Shown in pieces: positions 1 through 10,681 of a stretch of DNA of 64,000 bases; positions within the stretch are counted from its first letter, which is position 1; each line of letters starts with the position of its first letter. Position numbers and translations under genes: made by a program. Under the pieces are notes generated by a model. That model saw only the letters and a list, made by a program, of their open reading frames with translations, was not told where the DNA came from and did no database searches. The DNA comes from Alkalihalobacterium elongatum (GTDB lineage Bacteria; Bacillota; Bacilli; Bacillales; Bacillaceae_F), in the NCBI RefSeq assembly GCF_019024285.1, contig NZ_WMKZ01000001.1:700492-764491 (forward strand), given 5' to 3'.

Positions 1-1344
1 AATATATAACCAAGTTACATCCGTTTGTTCTGAGACTTGTTGAACTTCAACTTTCCCTCTAAATTGTTGTGAAGATACAAATATCTTATCGTTAATATCT
101 TCTGCAGTTAGTTCATTTGCTAAATTACCATCTATACTCGTTCGTACAATCGTACTTAATATTTGCTGTATATCGTTTAATCGTTCTATTGGAAGTTCCT
201 CTTGACCATCAGGAGGTTCAACCATTACCTGTATACCTAGATCCCTAATTTTATATGGACTTTCGACAATATCTCGCCGTATACGGTTCACTTCATTATT
301 TACACGTTCTTCAATTTTTTCATAGGAGCCGCCGCCTCCACCGACAATACCAGGATAGCCAGGGATAGCTTCACCTGTACCTGCTACTCCCCCTTCAGGA
401 ACCTCGTCACCCTCATACGTTTCAGTGATTCTCTCGATACTCACAGCTAAGCCTTCCATATTCTCTTCATCAACTGGTGCGACAATGTCTTCTTGACGAT
501 TCTCTTGTGTAAAATCAATATCTGTCGTAACAGAAACTAATACACTATCTCGTCCCATCATAGTTCCAAGCATTTGAGTTAGTTGACGTTGTAGGTCTCT
601 TTCAATATCTTGTTTAATTTTTCTTTGATGTTCGTATGCAGTCATTGTAGAGTAATCAATTGAATTTTCATCTTTATATTCATAATGCTCAAACATCTGG
701 TTCATAATGACAATATTATCTATAGGAAGGTTAGGAACACTTTTGGATACTAGATGATAAAGCGCTCGAACCTGCCTCGGTTCGAGTTGGTATCCAGGAG
801 CTGTATTTATGACTATTGACGCTGATGCCGTCATCAATTCATCAGATACCCAAATTCTTTCTTCTGGTAGTGTGATCATGACATTAGCACCGTTTACACC
901 GTCTATATTGCGAATTAGATTCCCTAGTTCAGTTTGAACTGCTGCTCTTTCCATTAATGAGAATTCATTATCGGTAATACCAATTCCCATTCGGTCTCTA
1001 AAAAAACCATAATCGATACTACCACTTCTAGGAATACCTTCAGCCGCAAGCTCTACTTTTAAAGTATCGACCATTGATTCAGGAACACTAATCGTAGTAC
1101 CATTAGCCGAAATCTCTGAAGAAATCCCTCTAGAGTCTAGTGTTTCTTTTATTTGTCCTGTTTCTTGAACAGTTAAGTTACTGTATAAAGGAAGAAAACT
1201 TGATTTTGTTCCAAAAATAGTTAATAATATAATCATAGTGATTAATAATAAAATAGAGCCTAACATTATACCCTTTTGGGCATTAGTGCGCTCTTTCCAG
1301 AAAACTACACCTTTTTCTCTATATTGTAAAAGCTTATCGTTCAT
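1..1344 (-). CDS. fliF: Flagellar MS-ring protein FliF (C-terminal part cut by window edge)
   Basis: FliF forms the membrane-embedded MS ring on which the flagellar rotor and export gate are built. The ATG at 1344 follows a GGGAGG Shine-Dalgarno sequence. About 448 codons are present and the frame is open to the left edge, so the rest lies outside. Residues 1-25 are cytoplasmic, a hydrophobic helix follows at about 26-46, and the periplasmic YscJ/FliF-type domain follows with the motifs NLTVQETGQI and GIPRSGSIDYGFF. A glycine-rich linker (near residue 330) precedes the second ring-building motif. It is the fourth gene of the flgB-flgC-fliE-fliF series, in B. subtilis order. Identification is secure. 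Confidence 0.96.
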   Translation of the reverse strand, partial: MNDKLLQYREKGVVFWKERTNAQKGIMLGSILLLITMIILLTIFGTKSSFLPLYSNLTVQETGQIKETLDSRGISSEISANGTTISVPESMVDTLKVELAAEGIPRSGSIDYGFFRDRMGIGITDNEFSLMERAAVQTELGNLIRNIDGVNGANVMITLPEERIWVSDELMTASASIVINTAPGYQLEPRQVRALYHLVSKSVPNLPIDNIVIMNQMFEHYEYKDENSIDYSTMTAYEHQRKIKQDIERDLQRQLTQMLGTMMGRDSVLVSVTTDIDFTQENRQEDIVAPVDEENMEGLAVSIERITETYEGDEVPEGGVAGTGEAIPGYPGIVGGGGGSYEKIEERVNNEVNRIRRDIVESPYKIRDLGIQVMVEPPDGQEELPIERLNDIQQILSTIVRTSIDGNLANELTAEDINDKIFVSSQQFRGKVEVQQVSEQTDVTWLYI

Positions 1345-1388
1345 GTGCCCTCCCGCCTATGTGACAATAACAATCTCAAGTTATTTTG

Positions 1389-1691
1389 TTATACTTGCAT
1401 ACGCATGATTTCTTGGTAAGCCTCTATTACTTTATTACGGACCTCGACAGTAGCCTGCAAAGTAATACTAGCTTTTTGACCTAAAATCATAACTTCATGG
1501 AGATTATCTACTTGTCCACGAGCAAGCCTCAATGTAGCCTCTGAAGATTGGCTTTGTATATTGTTGACGTTTTTTATTGCTTCACTAAGGGCAGTCTTAA
1601 ATTGATCCTGGGCGTCTGCTGGAGTTCTTTTAATCATTTGTGTTTCTATTGGCTGTCGTTGTACAGCAAAGGGAGTGTTTATTTTATTCAT
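1389..1691 (-). CDS. fliE: Flagellar basal-body protein FliE
   Basis: FliE joins the MS ring to the proximal rod and is exported early by the flagellar type III apparatus. The C-terminal half carries the family signature, with VDNLHEVMILGQKASITLQ followed by a VRNKVIEAYQEIMRMQV end. The start is uncertain: ATGs at 1706 and 1691 and a GTG at 1697 are in frame. I prefer 1691 (MNKINTPF, 100 aa) because it matches the start of B. subtilis FliE as I remember it; an AAGGATGA sequence lies about 11 bases upstream. It lies 17 bp after flgC and 44 bp before fliF, so the genes are almost certainly cotranscribed. Confidence 0.95.
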   Translation of the reverse strand: MNKINTPFAVQRQPIETQMIKRTPADAQDQFKTALSEAIKNVNNIQSQSSEATLRLARGQVDNLHEVMILGQKASITLQATVEVRNKVIEAYQEIMRMQV

Positions 1692-1708
1692 TTCCACTAC
1701 AATCATCC

Positions 1709-2161
1709 TTATCTACCAATTTCTAATGCCTTCATCAGCATGTTTTTTGTTGCATTCAATGTCGTTACGTTCGCTTCATAAGAGCGTGTAGCACTCATTA
1801 GATCTACCATCTCTTTTAGTGGGTCAACATTTGGTAGCTTTACATAGCCAGCTTCATCTGCATCTGGATGATCAGGTTGATACATCAATTTAAATGGTGT
1901 ACGGTCCTCAACAATTCTGGATACTTTCACACCATTTCCAGGTTGATCTGATTGATTCATTGCTTTATTTAAGTATGAAGAAAAACTTTGTTGATTTGGT
2001 TGCATCACAACCATTTTCCGTCTATACGGTTGCCACTCTCCATCCACAATGCTTGCACGAGTTGTTTCAGCATTTGCCATATTGGCAGAGATCACATCCA
2101 TCCTTAACCTTTGAGCTGTTAAAGATGATGCTGAAATATTAAATCCATTAAAAATTGTCAC
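1709..2161 (-). CDS. flgC: Flagellar proximal rod protein FlgC
   Basis: FlgC is a rod component of the flagellar basal body. The N-terminus carries the rod/hook signature (ISASSLTAQRLRMDVISANMAN). The C-terminus has the family end YEANVTTLNATKNMLMKALEIG. The 150-residue length is normal. The start is a GTG at 2161, preceded at about 8 bases by GGTGGG. That gives MTIFNGFNISAS, which aligns with the B. subtilis start. The gene begins 3 bp after the flgB stop, implying translational coupling. Confidence 0.96.
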   Translation of the reverse strand: MTIFNGFNISASSLTAQRLRMDVISANMANAETTRASIVDGEWQPYRRKMVVMQPNQQSFSSYLNKAMNQSDQPGNGVKVSRIVEDRTPFKLMYQPDHPDADEAGYVKLPNVDPLKEMVDLMSATRSYEANVTTLNATKNMLMKALEIGR

Positions 2162-2164
2162 CTT

Positions 2165-2566
2165 TTATTTCCCACCTTTAATTACTGTTTGCAAACTATT
2201 AAAACGGCCGTTCAACCGGTCAATTAGAGCATTGTAATAGATTTGGTTTTGAGCAAGCGCTGCCATTTCTTTATCAATATCCACATTATTTAAGTTATGA
2301 TTATACATTGTGTTATTTAACCTAGTAACAAAGGCTTCTCTCTGTTCCCCTGTGCTAAAACTCACATGACGATGGTCTGTCTTATTAACATCAAAGGATT
2401 TGGTCCTAATTGCTTGATCAAGCGTATGTTGAAAGTTCACTTTTTTTGACTTGTAATTAGGTGTATCGACATTTGCAATGTTTTGGGAAATCGCTTTTTG
2501 TCTTAAAGCTGAACCATCCAACGCCCTTTCAAGTGTACTAAAAGTAGGGCTTGAGAACAAATTCAT
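2165..2566 (-). CDS. flgB: Flagellar proximal rod protein FlgB
   Basis: FlgB is the first gene of the large fla/che operon in bacilli and encodes a basal-body rod subunit. It contains the rod signature LRQKAISQNIANVDTPNYKSK near residue 22. The C-terminus has the usual VDIDKEMAALAQNQIYYNALIDRL segment. The protein has 133 residues, the usual size. The ATG at 2566 follows AAGGAGCGA. Upstream lies a roughly 450-bp non-coding region before the codY terminator, so an operon promoter is expected there. Confidence 0.96.
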   Translation of the reverse strand: MNLFSSPTFSTLERALDGSALRQKAISQNIANVDTPNYKSKKVNFQHTLDQAIRTKSFDVNKTDHRHVSFSTGEQREAFVTRLNNTMYNHNLNNVDIDKEMAALAQNQIYYNALIDRLNGRFNSLQTVIKGGK

Positions 2567-3018
2567 TTTAGTCGCTCCTTGTCGTTTTTGCTCAAAAAAT
2601 GGCTAATCCTGCTAGTAAATTGTAATCGATCTGATTATGAATGTCTAACAGTCATTAAAAATTTACTGCAATTCAAACATAAAGACCTATTTAAAAAGTA
2701 ATACTAAAGAACTATCTAAGTACATATAACAACGTAGATGTGTGTCGAATTGTGTAATACTATGTGTATTATAATATAAATCACCATAAAAAATATGGTT
2801 TTCTTGTTTCCTAATAATGTATTTACAATTTTGCCACTTAGGATTTTCCTCCTACGTTTTTATTTCTACAGTCATTTCTCTAAATCTATCCCAGTTAATT
2901 GAAGAATAATAAATAGCCCATATCAGCCTAAATCAACAGTAGATTCACTCTAAAGCATGGAGAACTAAGCTTATGGCCTGGTTAAAGTAGAATAACAAAA
3001 AGTAGCAATCTAGAGAAA
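2567..3018. other. Non-coding region upstream of flgB (expected fla/che promoter region)
   Basis: This A+T-rich stretch between flgB and the codY terminator has no convincing open frame on either strand. On the minus strand there is a TATAAT-like sequence (about 2769-2776, inside TTATATTATAATAC) about 200 bp before flgB, without a clear -35 box. A short hairpin, ACCATA/TATGGT, lies at about 2783-2800. In B. subtilis the fla/che operon is driven from the equivalent place, so promoter activity is likely, but no promoter can be fixed by eye. Confidence 0.4.
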
Positions 3019-3019
3019 C

Positions 3020-3057
3020 CAAAAAAAAAGAGGTTAACTCAACAGCTAAACCTCTTG
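3020..3057 (-). terminator. Intrinsic terminator after codY
   Basis: Read on the minus strand, AAGAGGTT and AACCTCTT form a stem enclosing about 15 bases, followed directly by a run of eight or nine T. It lies about 100 bp past the codY stop. It would separate the xerC-hslVU-codY transcript from the fla/che operon. Confidence 0.85.
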
Positions 3058-3157
3058 TCATTATCATACATACAATATAGAAACCTGCGTATGATTTTAT
3101 GAAATAAGGAATAAGTCTTCTTGAGTAACCTCTTTTGGACTGTAACCTCAATTTATA

Positions 3158-3937
3158 TTAACCTTGTTTAATTTTATCTAATTCAGCTAAGAACTTATCA
3201 TTTAGTACTTTAATGTATGTTCCTTTCATCCCTAAAGAACGAGATTCAATGACACCAGCACTCTCAAGTTTACGAAGAGCATTTACAATAACCGAGCGTG
3301 TAATACCTACACGGTCAGCAATTTTACTTGCTACAAGTAAACCTTCTTTTCCTTCTAATTCCTCAAATATGTGTTCGACAGCTTCTAGCTCACTGTATGA
3401 TAATGAACTGATTGCCATTTGAACAACCGCTTTACTACGTGCCTCTTCTTCAATTTCCTGCGTTTTTTCATGAAGGATTTCCATCCCAACTACTGTAGCG
3501 CCATATTCTGCTAAAATTAAGTCATCATTATCAAATGATTTATTCAATCTTGCTAATACTAGTGTCCCTAACCTTTGTCCCCCACCTAAGATAGGCACAA
3601 TGGTTGTTAAGCCCGAACCAAATAAATCTTTGTTTTCAACCGGAAACGCGGTATACTCACTTTCAATATCAAGGTTGGCACTTGTCTCTTCTATTCTGAA
3701 TAAATTAGTTGTGTACTCTTCAGGAAACTGGCGTTCCTCTAACATTTTTTTCATTCTTTCATTTTCAATTTCTTGCTTGATAGAAAAACCAAGTAATTTC
3801 CCTCGACGACTTAAAACGAAAATATTCGCTTCAATTACATCGCGTAAAGTTTCAGCCATATCTTTAAAGTTTACGTGTTGGCCTCCAGACTTTTGTAGCA
3901 TCTCATTAATTTTTCTAGTTCTAGTTAGTAAATCCAT
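3158..3937 (-). CDS. codY: Global GTP/branched-chain amino acid-sensing repressor CodY
   Basis: CodY represses nutrient-scavenging and stationary-phase genes when GTP and isoleucine/valine/leucine are plentiful. The N-terminal GAF-like ligand domain spans about residues 1-155. The C-terminal winged helix holds the DNA-recognition segment at about 203-228 ([20 protein letters not shown]). The chosen ATG at 3937 has a perfect AGGAGGAAAAGG ribosome site and gives 259 residues, the normal length. An in-frame ATG at 3961 would add eight residues but has no ribosome site, and the sequence GGATTTACT is repeated around the real start. The gene is downstream of hslU in the conserved xerC-hslV-hslU-codY order. 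Confidence 0.98.
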   Translation of the reverse strand: MDLLTRTRKINEMLQKSGGQHVNFKDMAETLRDVIEANIFVLSRRGKLLGFSIKQEIENERMKKMLEERQFPEEYTTNLFRIEETSANLDIESEYTAFPVENKDLFGSGLTTIVPILGGGQRLGTLVLARLNKSFDNDDLILAEYGATVVGMEILHEKTQEIEEEARSKAVVQMAISSLSYSELEAVEHIFEELEGKEGLLVASKIADRVGITRSVIVNALRKLESAGVIESRSLGMKGTYIKVLNDKFLAELDKIKQG

Positions 3938-3962
3938 TCCTTTTCCTCCTAGTAAATCCATA

Positions 3963-5357
3963 CTATAAAATATATTGACTTAGATCTCTATTTTTTGCGA
4001 TAGTTGCTAACTTTTCTTCAACATATGCTGGTGTTATTACAATCTCTTCTAAGGTAATATCAGGTGCTTCAAATGATAAATCTTCAAGTAATTTTTCTAA
4101 TAGCGTATGCAATCTCCTTGCACCGATATTTTCTGTATCTTGATTTACATCTGTTGCAATTGTCGCAATCTTATGAATAGCTTCGTCAGAAAACTTAACT
4201 TTTATACCTTCTGTTTCTAGTAATGCTGTATATTGTTTAATTAAAGCATTATCTGGCTCAATTAAAATGCGAACAAAATCGTCAATTGATAAATTAAAAA
4301 GCTCTACTCGAATCGGAAACCGCCCTTGTAATTCAGGTATTAAATCAGATGGTTTCGCCATATGAAAAGCACCTGCTCCAACAAACAAGATATGGTCAGT
4401 TTTAACTGGCCCGTATTTCGTTACAATGGTCGAACCTTCAACAATTGGTAATATATCACGTTGAACCCCTTCACGGGAAACATCCGCATTATTTTGACTC
4501 TTCCCAGCAATTTTATCTATTTCATCTATAAAGATAATACCCAATTGTTCAGCTTTTGAAACCGCCTCTTGATTTACCTCATCCATATCAATTAGCTTTT
4601 GTGCTTCCTCTTCAGTTAAGTATTTTCGCGCTTCACGAACGGTTAAACGGCGCTTTTTCTTTTTCTTTGGCACCATATTTCCTAACATATCTTGCATATT
4701 GATACCCATTTGCTCCATTCCAGACCCTTGAAACATATCTAAGAAACCAGCTGTTTGTTCCTCTACATCAATGGTAACGATATGGTCTTCAAGTTCACCT
4801 AAAGCAAGTTTATGCGCAGTTTGACGTCTTTTTTGCTGAATATCTTGACTTTCGTTTGAATCCGTTGCTTCTTGAACAGGTTGCCCTTGGTTGCCAAAAA
4901 GCATTTCCAGTGGATTTTTATATTGCGTCTGTTTTTTCGCGGAAGGTACAAGCAAGTCGACTATTCTTTGATTCGCTTGCTCCTCTGCCTTATCACGAAC
5001 ACTATTCATTTTTTCTTCTTTTACGATACGAATTGACGTGTCTACAAGATCTCGAACCATTGATTCTACATCACGTCCTACATATCCAACTTCAGTAAAT
5101 TTTGTAGCTTCAACTTTTACGAATGGTGCACCTACTAATTTAGCGAGACGCCTTGCAATTTCTGTTTTCCCTACGCCAGTAGGCCCGATCATTAAAATGT
5201 TTTTTGGTGTAACTTCATCGCGAAGTTTTTCATCCAATAAACTTCGACGATATCGATTTCTCAGTGCTACAGCTACAGACTTTTTCGCAGACTCTTGACC
5301 CACAATGTATTGATTTAAACGTTCAACAATCTGTCTTGGCGTTAAGTTATTTTGCAT
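3963..5357 (-). CDS. hslU: ATP-dependent protease ATPase subunit HslU (ClpY)
   Basis: HslU is the AAA+ unfoldase that feeds substrates to the HslV peptidase. Walker A is GPTGVGKT at residues 58-65 and Walker B is IIFIDEID near residue 275. The intermediate (I) domain lies between them, with the lysine-rich segment [13 protein letters not shown]. The sensor-2 region [24 protein letters not shown] is near the C-terminus, which ends in the hydrophobic LSQYIL tail that docks into HslV. The protein has 464 residues, typical for the family. The start at 5357 has GGAGGATG upstream; the gene follows hslV by 26 bp. Confidence 0.98.
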   Translation of the reverse strand: MQNNLTPRQIVERLNQYIVGQESAKKSVAVALRNRYRRSLLDEKLRDEVTPKNILMIGPTGVGKTEIARRLAKLVGAPFVKVEATKFTEVGYVGRDVESMVRDLVDTSIRIVKEEKMNSVRDKAEEQANQRIVDLLVPSAKKQTQYKNPLEMLFGNQGQPVQEATDSNESQDIQQKRRQTAHKLALGELEDHIVTIDVEEQTAGFLDMFQGSGMEQMGINMQDMLGNMVPKKKKKRRLTVREARKYLTEEEAQKLIDMDEVNQEAVSKAEQLGIIFIDEIDKIAGKSQNNADVSREGVQRDILPIVEGSTIVTKYGPVKTDHILFVGAGAFHMAKPSDLIPELQGRFPIRVELFNLSIDDFVRILIEPDNALIKQYTALLETEGIKVKFSDEAIHKIATIATDVNQDTENIGARRLHTLLEKLLEDLSFEAPDITLEEIVITPAYVEEKLATIAKNRDLSQYIL

Positions 5358-5383
5358 CTCAACATCCTCCGCTCTATAAGTTT

Positions 5384-5929
5384 TTATAGCTCCTCGATCA
5401 CAATTTGTTTATTCGTATATACACAAATATCGCCAGCCGTTTCTAAAGCAGCCATCGCAATCTCCTTTGCAGAAAGTTGGGGCGCATGTTTTTTTAATGC
5501 ACGTCCAGCCGAAAGAGCATAATTACCACCAGAACCAATGGATAGGATGCCATCATCTGGTTCAATGACTTCGCCAGTACCAGAAACAAGTAGTAAATGT
5601 TCTTTGTTCATGACAATCAGCATCGCTTCTAAGCGTCGGAGAACTTTATCACTTCTCCATTCTTTTGCTAATTCAACTGCTGCTCTTTGCAGATTACCGT
5701 TGTATTCTTCTAACCGTCCTTCAAATTTCTCAAATAAAGTAAATGCATCTGCTACTGAACCAGCAAAACCAGCAATAACTTTTCCTTGATATATCTTTCT
5801 TACTTTTTTAGCGGTATGTTTCATAACTACAGCATTGCCAAACGTTACCTGTCCATCACCAGTCATTGCACATTGACCATTATGCTGAACTGCAAAGATA
5901 GTTGTCGCATGAAAATTTGCCTCTGACAT
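5384..5929 (-). CDS. hslV: ATP-dependent protease peptidase subunit HslV (ClpQ/CodW)
   Basis: HslV is the proteasome-beta-like peptidase that forms double rings capped by HslU. The core is clear: [23 protein letters not shown], then [29 protein letters not shown], and the [14 protein letters not shown] segment. The ATG at 5929 follows AGAGGAGG and gives 181 residues. The canonical catalytic Thr-Thr pair is at residues 9-10, preceded by MSEANFHA. Most bacterial HslV start with the threonines after Met removal. B. subtilis CodW also has a short extension and is reported to use an N-terminal serine, and Ser2 is present here. See the finding on this point. Confidence 0.97.
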   Translation of the reverse strand: MSEANFHATTIFAVQHNGQCAMTGDGQVTFGNAVVMKHTAKKVRKIYQGKVIAGFAGSVADAFTLFEKFEGRLEEYNGNLQRAAVELAKEWRSDKVLRRLEAMLIVMNKEHLLLVSGTGEVIEPDDGILSIGSGGNYALSAGRALKKHAPQLSAKEIAMAALETAGDICVYTNKQIVIEEL

Positions 5930-5963
5930 GAGAAGATCCTCCTCTAAGAGATAATCGAAATCG

Positions 5964-5978
5964 AATTTCCTGAAATTT
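5964..5978. promoter_or_regulatory. Candidate CodY-box upstream of hslV-hslU-codY
   Basis: The 15-mer AATTTCCTGAAATTT matches the CodY consensus AATTTTCWGAAAATT at 13 of 15 positions. It sits between the xerC stop and the hslV start, 34 bp before the latter. That position would suit autoregulation of the codY-containing transcript. A+T-rich DNA yields near-matches by chance, so this is only a candidate. Confidence 0.35.
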
Positions 5979-6015
5979 GTAAATTGAGTACATATGGTTA
6001 CTTCAAGTATTAGTC

Positions 6016-6927
6016 CTATGCTCTTGGGTGGTGTTTCATATATACATCTTTCAATCGATCCTTTGTCACATGAGTGTATATCTGGGTTGAAGATAAATGT
6101 GAATGTCCTAACAATTCTTGGACAACTCTTAAGTCCGCGCCATTATTTAATAAGTGTGTTGCAAAGGTATGGCGTAACATATGTGGACTAACATGCATTG
6201 TTAACGATGCTTTTTCAATTCGCTTCTTCAAAATTTCTCGAATACTTCTATCTGTTAAGGGGCCACCACGAAAATTTAGAAATAGAGTAGGATGAGGCCC
6301 AGCTTTAGACTTACTTAACAATTGTGGTCGACTATTTTCTAGATAGTTCTGAAGTGCATCAAGTGCATAGCTCCCAATCGGGACATATCGCTCTTTTCTC
6401 CCCTTACCAAGTACAAAAACAGTACCTATTGTAAAGTCAATGTCATCTATTTTTAATTTACAGCATTCACTAACTCGTAAACCTGAAGAGTATAGCAACT
6501 CAATAATCGCTTTATCTCGTTGGTCTAGAACATTATTTTCATTAAATGAAGAAAATAATTGTTCAATTTCATTTTCATACATAAAAGTAGGCAAACGTTT
6601 TCCCACCTTAGGAGAATAGGACGCAGCAAATGGATTTTCATTTACTTTACCTTCTCTTAATAGAAAACGAAATAGACTACGCAACGCTGAAATCTTACGA
6701 GCGATTGAAGTACGTGCATATTTTTGTTCATGTAATGCTGTTAAATAATTTCTAACAAGTAGATAAGAAACAGAAGAAAACTTATCAAGATGATTATCTT
6801 TCATATGTTTAACAAAATCATTGATATCGAACACGTAGTTATCAATCGTATGTTTTGAGCAATTTTTCTCAACTTGCAAATAAAAAACAAAATCATCAAT
6901 TAACTTACTGGTGGATGTATTTCCCAT
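6016..6927 (-). CDS. xerC: Tyrosine recombinase XerC (CodV)
   Basis: XerC acts with XerD at dif to resolve chromosome dimers. The N-terminal SAM-like DNA-binding domain covers about residues 5-90. The catalytic domain shows the full tyrosine-recombinase set: Arg in SSGLRVSE, the [10 protein letters not shown] box, the [14 protein letters not shown] box with the nucleophilic Tyr. The length of 303 residues is normal. The start at 6927 has GAGGTG upstream. It is the first gene of the xerC-hslV-hslU-codY series, following trmFO by about 60 bp. Confidence 0.97.
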   Translation of the reverse strand: MGNTSTSKLIDDFVFYLQVEKNCSKHTIDNYVFDINDFVKHMKDNHLDKFSSVSYLLVRNYLTALHEQKYARTSIARKISALRSLFRFLLREGKVNENPFAASYSPKVGKRLPTFMYENEIEQLFSSFNENNVLDQRDKAIIELLYSSGLRVSECCKLKIDDIDFTIGTVFVLGKGRKERYVPIGSYALDALQNYLENSRPQLLSKSKAGPHPTLFLNFRGGPLTDRSIREILKKRIEKASLTMHVSPHMLRHTFATHLLNNGADLRVVQELLGHSHLSSTQIYTHVTKDRLKDVYMKHHPRA

Positions 6928-6987
6928 ATAGACACCTCACAAAAGCTACTAAATTGTACCACAACTTAGTAGCTCTTTCAAGGAAAT

Positions 6988-8295
6988 TTACATTTTTTTC
7001 ACAAAATTCTGAATTGTTTCTAATGCCCTATTTGCCAATGCTTCATTTCGTTCTTTTTTATTCTTAATCCTTTTTTCCAACGGCTTTAATAAACCAAAAT
7101 TTGCATTCATTGGTTGGAAATTTTTAGGGTTTGCTGTTGTAATGTATTGTGCCATACTTCCGATTGACGTTTCCTCAGGGAATACAGCTAGTTCCTTCTG
7201 TTGAACATACCTTGCTGCATTAATTCCTGCAATTAGTCCAGAAGCAGCTGACTCTACATAGCCTTCAACACCTGTAATTTGGCCAGCGAAGAAAAGATCA
7301 TCTCTTTCTCTAAATTGATAAGTAGGTTTTAACACTTTTGGAGAATTGATAAACGTATTTCGGTGCATAACTCCATAACGTACAATTTCTGCATTCTCGA
7401 GTCCTGGAATCAGCTTTAATACTTCTTTTTGTGGCCCCCATTTTAGGTGTGTTTGAAAGCCAACAATGTTATACAAAGTTCCAGATTGATTATCTTGCCG
7501 CAACTGAATAACAGCATAGGGTCTCTTACCAGTCTCTGGATGCTCTAATCCAACTGGTTTAAGTGGTCCAAATAACATTGTTTTCTTCCCGCGCTGGGCC
7601 ATTACTTCAATCGGCATACAGCCTTCAAAGAAGATTTCTTTCTCGAATTCTTTCAGTGGCACAGTTTCAGCTGCAACCAAAGCATCGTAGAACCGATCAA
7701 ATTCTTCTTCTGTCATTGGGCAATTCAAATAAGCAGCTTCACCTTTATCATAACGAGATTTTAAGTAGACTTTATTCATATCAATAGAGTCTTTTTCAAT
7801 GATAGGTGCTGCAGCATCATAAAAATATAAGTATTCTTCTCCAGTTAATTCTTTTAGCCTTTTGGATAAGCTTTCCGATGTCAGAGGACCTGTTGCAATA
7901 ATAGTAGGTCCTTCTGGAATGTCACTTACTTCTTCATTCATTACAGTAACAAGTGGATGATTTCTAACTTTACTTGTTACACTTTCTGCAAATTCATGGC
8001 GATCAACAGCTAACGCTCCACCAGCAGGAACTGAACAAGAGTCAGCCGAAGAAATAATAACTGAATTCAAAATTCGCATTTCCTCTTTTAATACACCAAC
8101 TGCGTTGGTTAATGTATTTGCGCGTAATGAATTACTACAAACAAGCTCAGCAAATTTATCAGTATGGTGTGCAGGCGTTTGCTTTACAGGTCGCATTTCA
8201 TATAAATGTACAGGAATTCCATGATTAGCAATTTGCCATGCTGCTTCACTTCCTGCCAACCCAGCACCTATTACGTTAATATGTATATTCTCCAA
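6988..8295 (-). CDS. trmFO: Folate/FAD-dependent tRNA (uracil-54-C5)-methyltransferase TrmFO
   Basis: TrmFO makes ribothymidine at position 54 of the tRNA T-loop using methylene-tetrahydrofolate and FADH2, the Gram-positive alternative to TrmA. The N-terminal FAD-binding motif is [14 protein letters not shown]. Further family motifs are [42 protein letters not shown] and [19 protein letters not shown]. The length is 435 residues, as in B. subtilis. The start is a TTG at 8295, seven bases after GGAGGG; no ATG is better placed. It lies between topA and xerC, as in B. subtilis. Confidence 0.97.
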   Translation of the reverse strand: MENIHINVIGAGLAGSEAAWQIANHGIPVHLYEMRPVKQTPAHHTDKFAELVCSNSLRANTLTNAVGVLKEEMRILNSVIISSADSCSVPAGGALAVDRHEFAESVTSKVRNHPLVTVMNEEVSDIPEGPTIIATGPLTSESLSKRLKELTGEEYLYFYDAAAPIIEKDSIDMNKVYLKSRYDKGEAAYLNCPMTEEEFDRFYDALVAAETVPLKEFEKEIFFEGCMPIEVMAQRGKKTMLFGPLKPVGLEHPETGKRPYAVIQLRQDNQSGTLYNIVGFQTHLKWGPQKEVLKLIPGLENAEIVRYGVMHRNTFINSPKVLKPTYQFRERDDLFFAGQITGVEGYVESAASGLIAGINAARYVQQKELAVFPEETSIGSMAQYITTANPKNFQPMNANFGLLKPLEKRIKNKKERNEALANRALETIQNFVKKM

Positions 8296-8350
8296 GATTT
8301 AACCCTCCGTACTAAATTGAAGCTAATTCACTGTCTGTATTCTCAATCAT

Positions 8351-8400
8351 AGGATGACTCTGGGCAATACATTTCTTTCATGATTACCAGGAGCCATCCT
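8351..8400. repeat. Imperfect inverted repeat between topA and trmFO
   Basis: AGGATGACTCTGGGCA at the left end and TACCAGGAGCCATCCT at the right end pair over about 16 positions with a few mismatches around an 18-base loop. No T-run follows on either strand, so it is not a standard terminator. It lies in the 193-bp gap between topA and trmFO. An RNA-processing site or weak attenuator is possible; function unknown. Confidence 0.4.
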
Positions 8401-8488
8401 ATTCACTCAATACGTATATTTTAATATATCTTAGAAGTCTGACCTCTAATATAATATACTAACAATGCTTATCTTTCAATTGATTTCA

Positions 8489-10561
8489 CTAATTTGTCTC
8501 TTCTTTATAATCACATGATGTACATTGAACGTGTACACCTTTTTTGGTTTTCTTTTCAACAAGCATATGTTCACATTTTGGACATTTTCTTGCAATCGGT
8601 TTATCCCAAGAAACGAATTCACATTCTGGAAAGCGATCACATCCATAAAAAATTCTGCGTTTTTTACTTTTTCGTTCAACAATATTTCCTTCATGACAAG
8701 ATGGACATTTTACACCTATATCTTTAACAATCGCCTTAGTATTACGGCAATCAGGAAAGTTGGAGCAGGCCATGAATTTTCCAAAACGCCCCATTTTATA
8801 AACCATTTCATGTCCACACTTCTCACAATCTTCTCCAGCAGGCTCGTCTTTAATCTCAACTTCTTTCATCTCTTCTTCGGCATGCTTTACTTGCTTTTCA
8901 AAACCTTTATAAAACCCATCAATAACATGGATCCAGTTTTCTTTCCCATCTTCAATGGCATCTAAATCATTTTCCATCTTTGCTGTAAAATCTACATCCA
9001 ATATATCAGGGAAAAATTCATGGATTAACTCAATGACAATTTCACCTAGCTCAGTAGGAACAAAACGCTTTTCATCTAGGGCAACGTAGCCTCTACGTTG
9101 AATGGTATCTAACGTTGGTGCGAAAGTTGAAGGTCTACCAATCCCTAGCTCCTCAAGTGTTTTTACGAGACGTGCTTCTGAGTATCTAGGTGGTGGTTGT
9201 GTGAAATGTTGATTTGGTGTAATTTCCTCTTTTTTAACGGTTTTACCTTCTTCCAAATTCGGTAAAAACTTATCTTCTTCACTTTTCCCATCATCATTAC
9301 CCTCAATGTAAACCTTCATGAAGCCTGGAAACTTTACTTTTGAACCTGTTGCTCTAAATACAACATCTTCATTTTTTAAGTCAACAGTCATCGTGTCCAT
9401 TATTGCTGGAGCCATTTCACTCGCTACAAGGCGATCCCAAATAAGCTTGTAAAGGCGAAATTGATCTCTAGATAAGAAGCTTTTGACCGTCTTAGGGTCT
9501 TTGTATACAGACGTTGGTCTAATCGCCTCATGGGCGTCCTGTGACTTCTTATCTTGCTTTACCGTTCTTTCACCCTTACGCGTATATTCATTTCCATATG
9601 TCTGTTCAATGTAAGACTTCACTTCTTGTTTAGCTGTATCGGAAATACGGGTAGAATCTGTACGCATATATGTGATCAAACCTACTGTACCTTCTTTTCC
9701 TAAGTCGATCCCTTCATATAATTGTTGCGCTAACATCATCGTTTTCTTTGCCCTGAAATTCAACTTACGAGCAGCCTCTTGCTGTAAAGAAGACGTTGTA
9801 AACGGTGCTACTGGATTTCGTTTTCTTTCCTTCTTTTTAACAGAGTCAACCATAAAGTTGTTACCCTTAATTCTTCCGAGAACATCATTGACTTCAGATT
9901 CTGTCTTTAATTCAAGCTTCTTAGAACCGAGGCCATAAAACTTCGCTTCAAAGCTCTCTTTATCCATCGAAAATGTGGCTTGGATACTCCAATATTCTTC
10001 TGGTATAAACGCCTTTATTTCATTCTCTCGGTCTATAATCATTTTAACTGCAACCGATTGTACTCTTCCCGCACTTAAGCCTTTTTTTACTTTCTTCCAT
10101 AATATTGGGCTAATATTATATCCTACTAATCGATCTAAAATTCGACGCGCTTGCTGCGAATCAACTAGATCCATATTAATAGATCGTGGTTCTTTAAAAG
10201 CATCTTTAATCGCTTGTTTTGTAATTTCGTTAAAAACGACCCGGCAATCTGATGTTTCATCAATATTTAAACTATGAGCTAAATGCCAAGCAATCGCTTC
10301 ACCTTCACGATCAGGGTCAGCTGCAAGATAGATTTTCTTTACCTTTTTAGCTGCTGCTTTTAATTCCTTTAAGACAGGACCTTTTCCACGTATAGTTATA
10401 TATTTAGGATTGAAGCCCTCTTCTACATTTACTCCCATTTGACTCTTCGGTAAATCTCTTACATGTCCCATAGACGCTTTAACTGTGTATTTTTTACCTA
10501 AGTATTTACCAATCGTCTTGGCTTTTGCGGGAGATTCAACAATTACTAAGTAATCAGCCAT
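8489..10561 (-). CDS. topA: DNA topoisomerase I
   Basis: TopA relaxes negative supercoils. The TOPRIM domain begins [20 protein letters not shown], with the acidic triad DPDREGE near residue 105. The active-site tyrosine lies in [10 protein letters not shown] near residue 300. The C-terminus carries three four-cysteine zinc ribbons, starting [16 protein letters not shown] and CPKCEHM. The start at 10561 follows GGGGGAGGAAACGG and gives 690 residues. The open frame extends 22 codons further upstream without family similarity, so that part is rejected. It is preceded by dprA and followed by trmFO. Confidence 0.98.
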   Translation of the reverse strand: MADYLVIVESPAKAKTIGKYLGKKYTVKASMGHVRDLPKSQMGVNVEEGFNPKYITIRGKGPVLKELKAAAKKVKKIYLAADPDREGEAIAWHLAHSLNIDETSDCRVVFNEITKQAIKDAFKEPRSINMDLVDSQQARRILDRLVGYNISPILWKKVKKGLSAGRVQSVAVKMIIDRENEIKAFIPEEYWSIQATFSMDKESFEAKFYGLGSKKLELKTESEVNDVLGRIKGNNFMVDSVKKKERKRNPVAPFTTSSLQQEAARKLNFRAKKTMMLAQQLYEGIDLGKEGTVGLITYMRTDSTRISDTAKQEVKSYIEQTYGNEYTRKGERTVKQDKKSQDAHEAIRPTSVYKDPKTVKSFLSRDQFRLYKLIWDRLVASEMAPAIMDTMTVDLKNEDVVFRATGSKVKFPGFMKVYIEGNDDGKSEEDKFLPNLEEGKTVKKEEITPNQHFTQPPPRYSEARLVKTLEELGIGRPSTFAPTLDTIQRRGYVALDEKRFVPTELGEIVIELIHEFFPDILDVDFTAKMENDLDAIEDGKENWIHVIDGFYKGFEKQVKHAEEEMKEVEIKDEPAGEDCEKCGHEMVYKMGRFGKFMACSNFPDCRNTKAIVKDIGVKCPSCHEGNIVERKSKKRRIFYGCDRFPECEFVSWDKPIARKCPKCEHMLVEKKTKKGVHVQCTSCDYKEETN

Positions 10562-10681
10562 ATTCCGTTTCCTCCCCCTTTGAGGATTAATATAAATCTT
10601 CCCTATTATTAAATACATTTTTAGCATTTGTCAAACATTACTTATAAAAAAATTAGAAATATAAGTCCATCATACCCAAAT

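Noticed and set aside
2945..3151. A 68-codon minus-strand open frame downstream of codY
   Set aside because: It runs through the codY terminator hairpin, has no ribosome site and no recognisable protein features.
8351..8400. Terminator between topA and trmFO
   Set aside because: The inverted repeat has mismatches and no T-run on either strand, so it is kept only as an inverted repeat.
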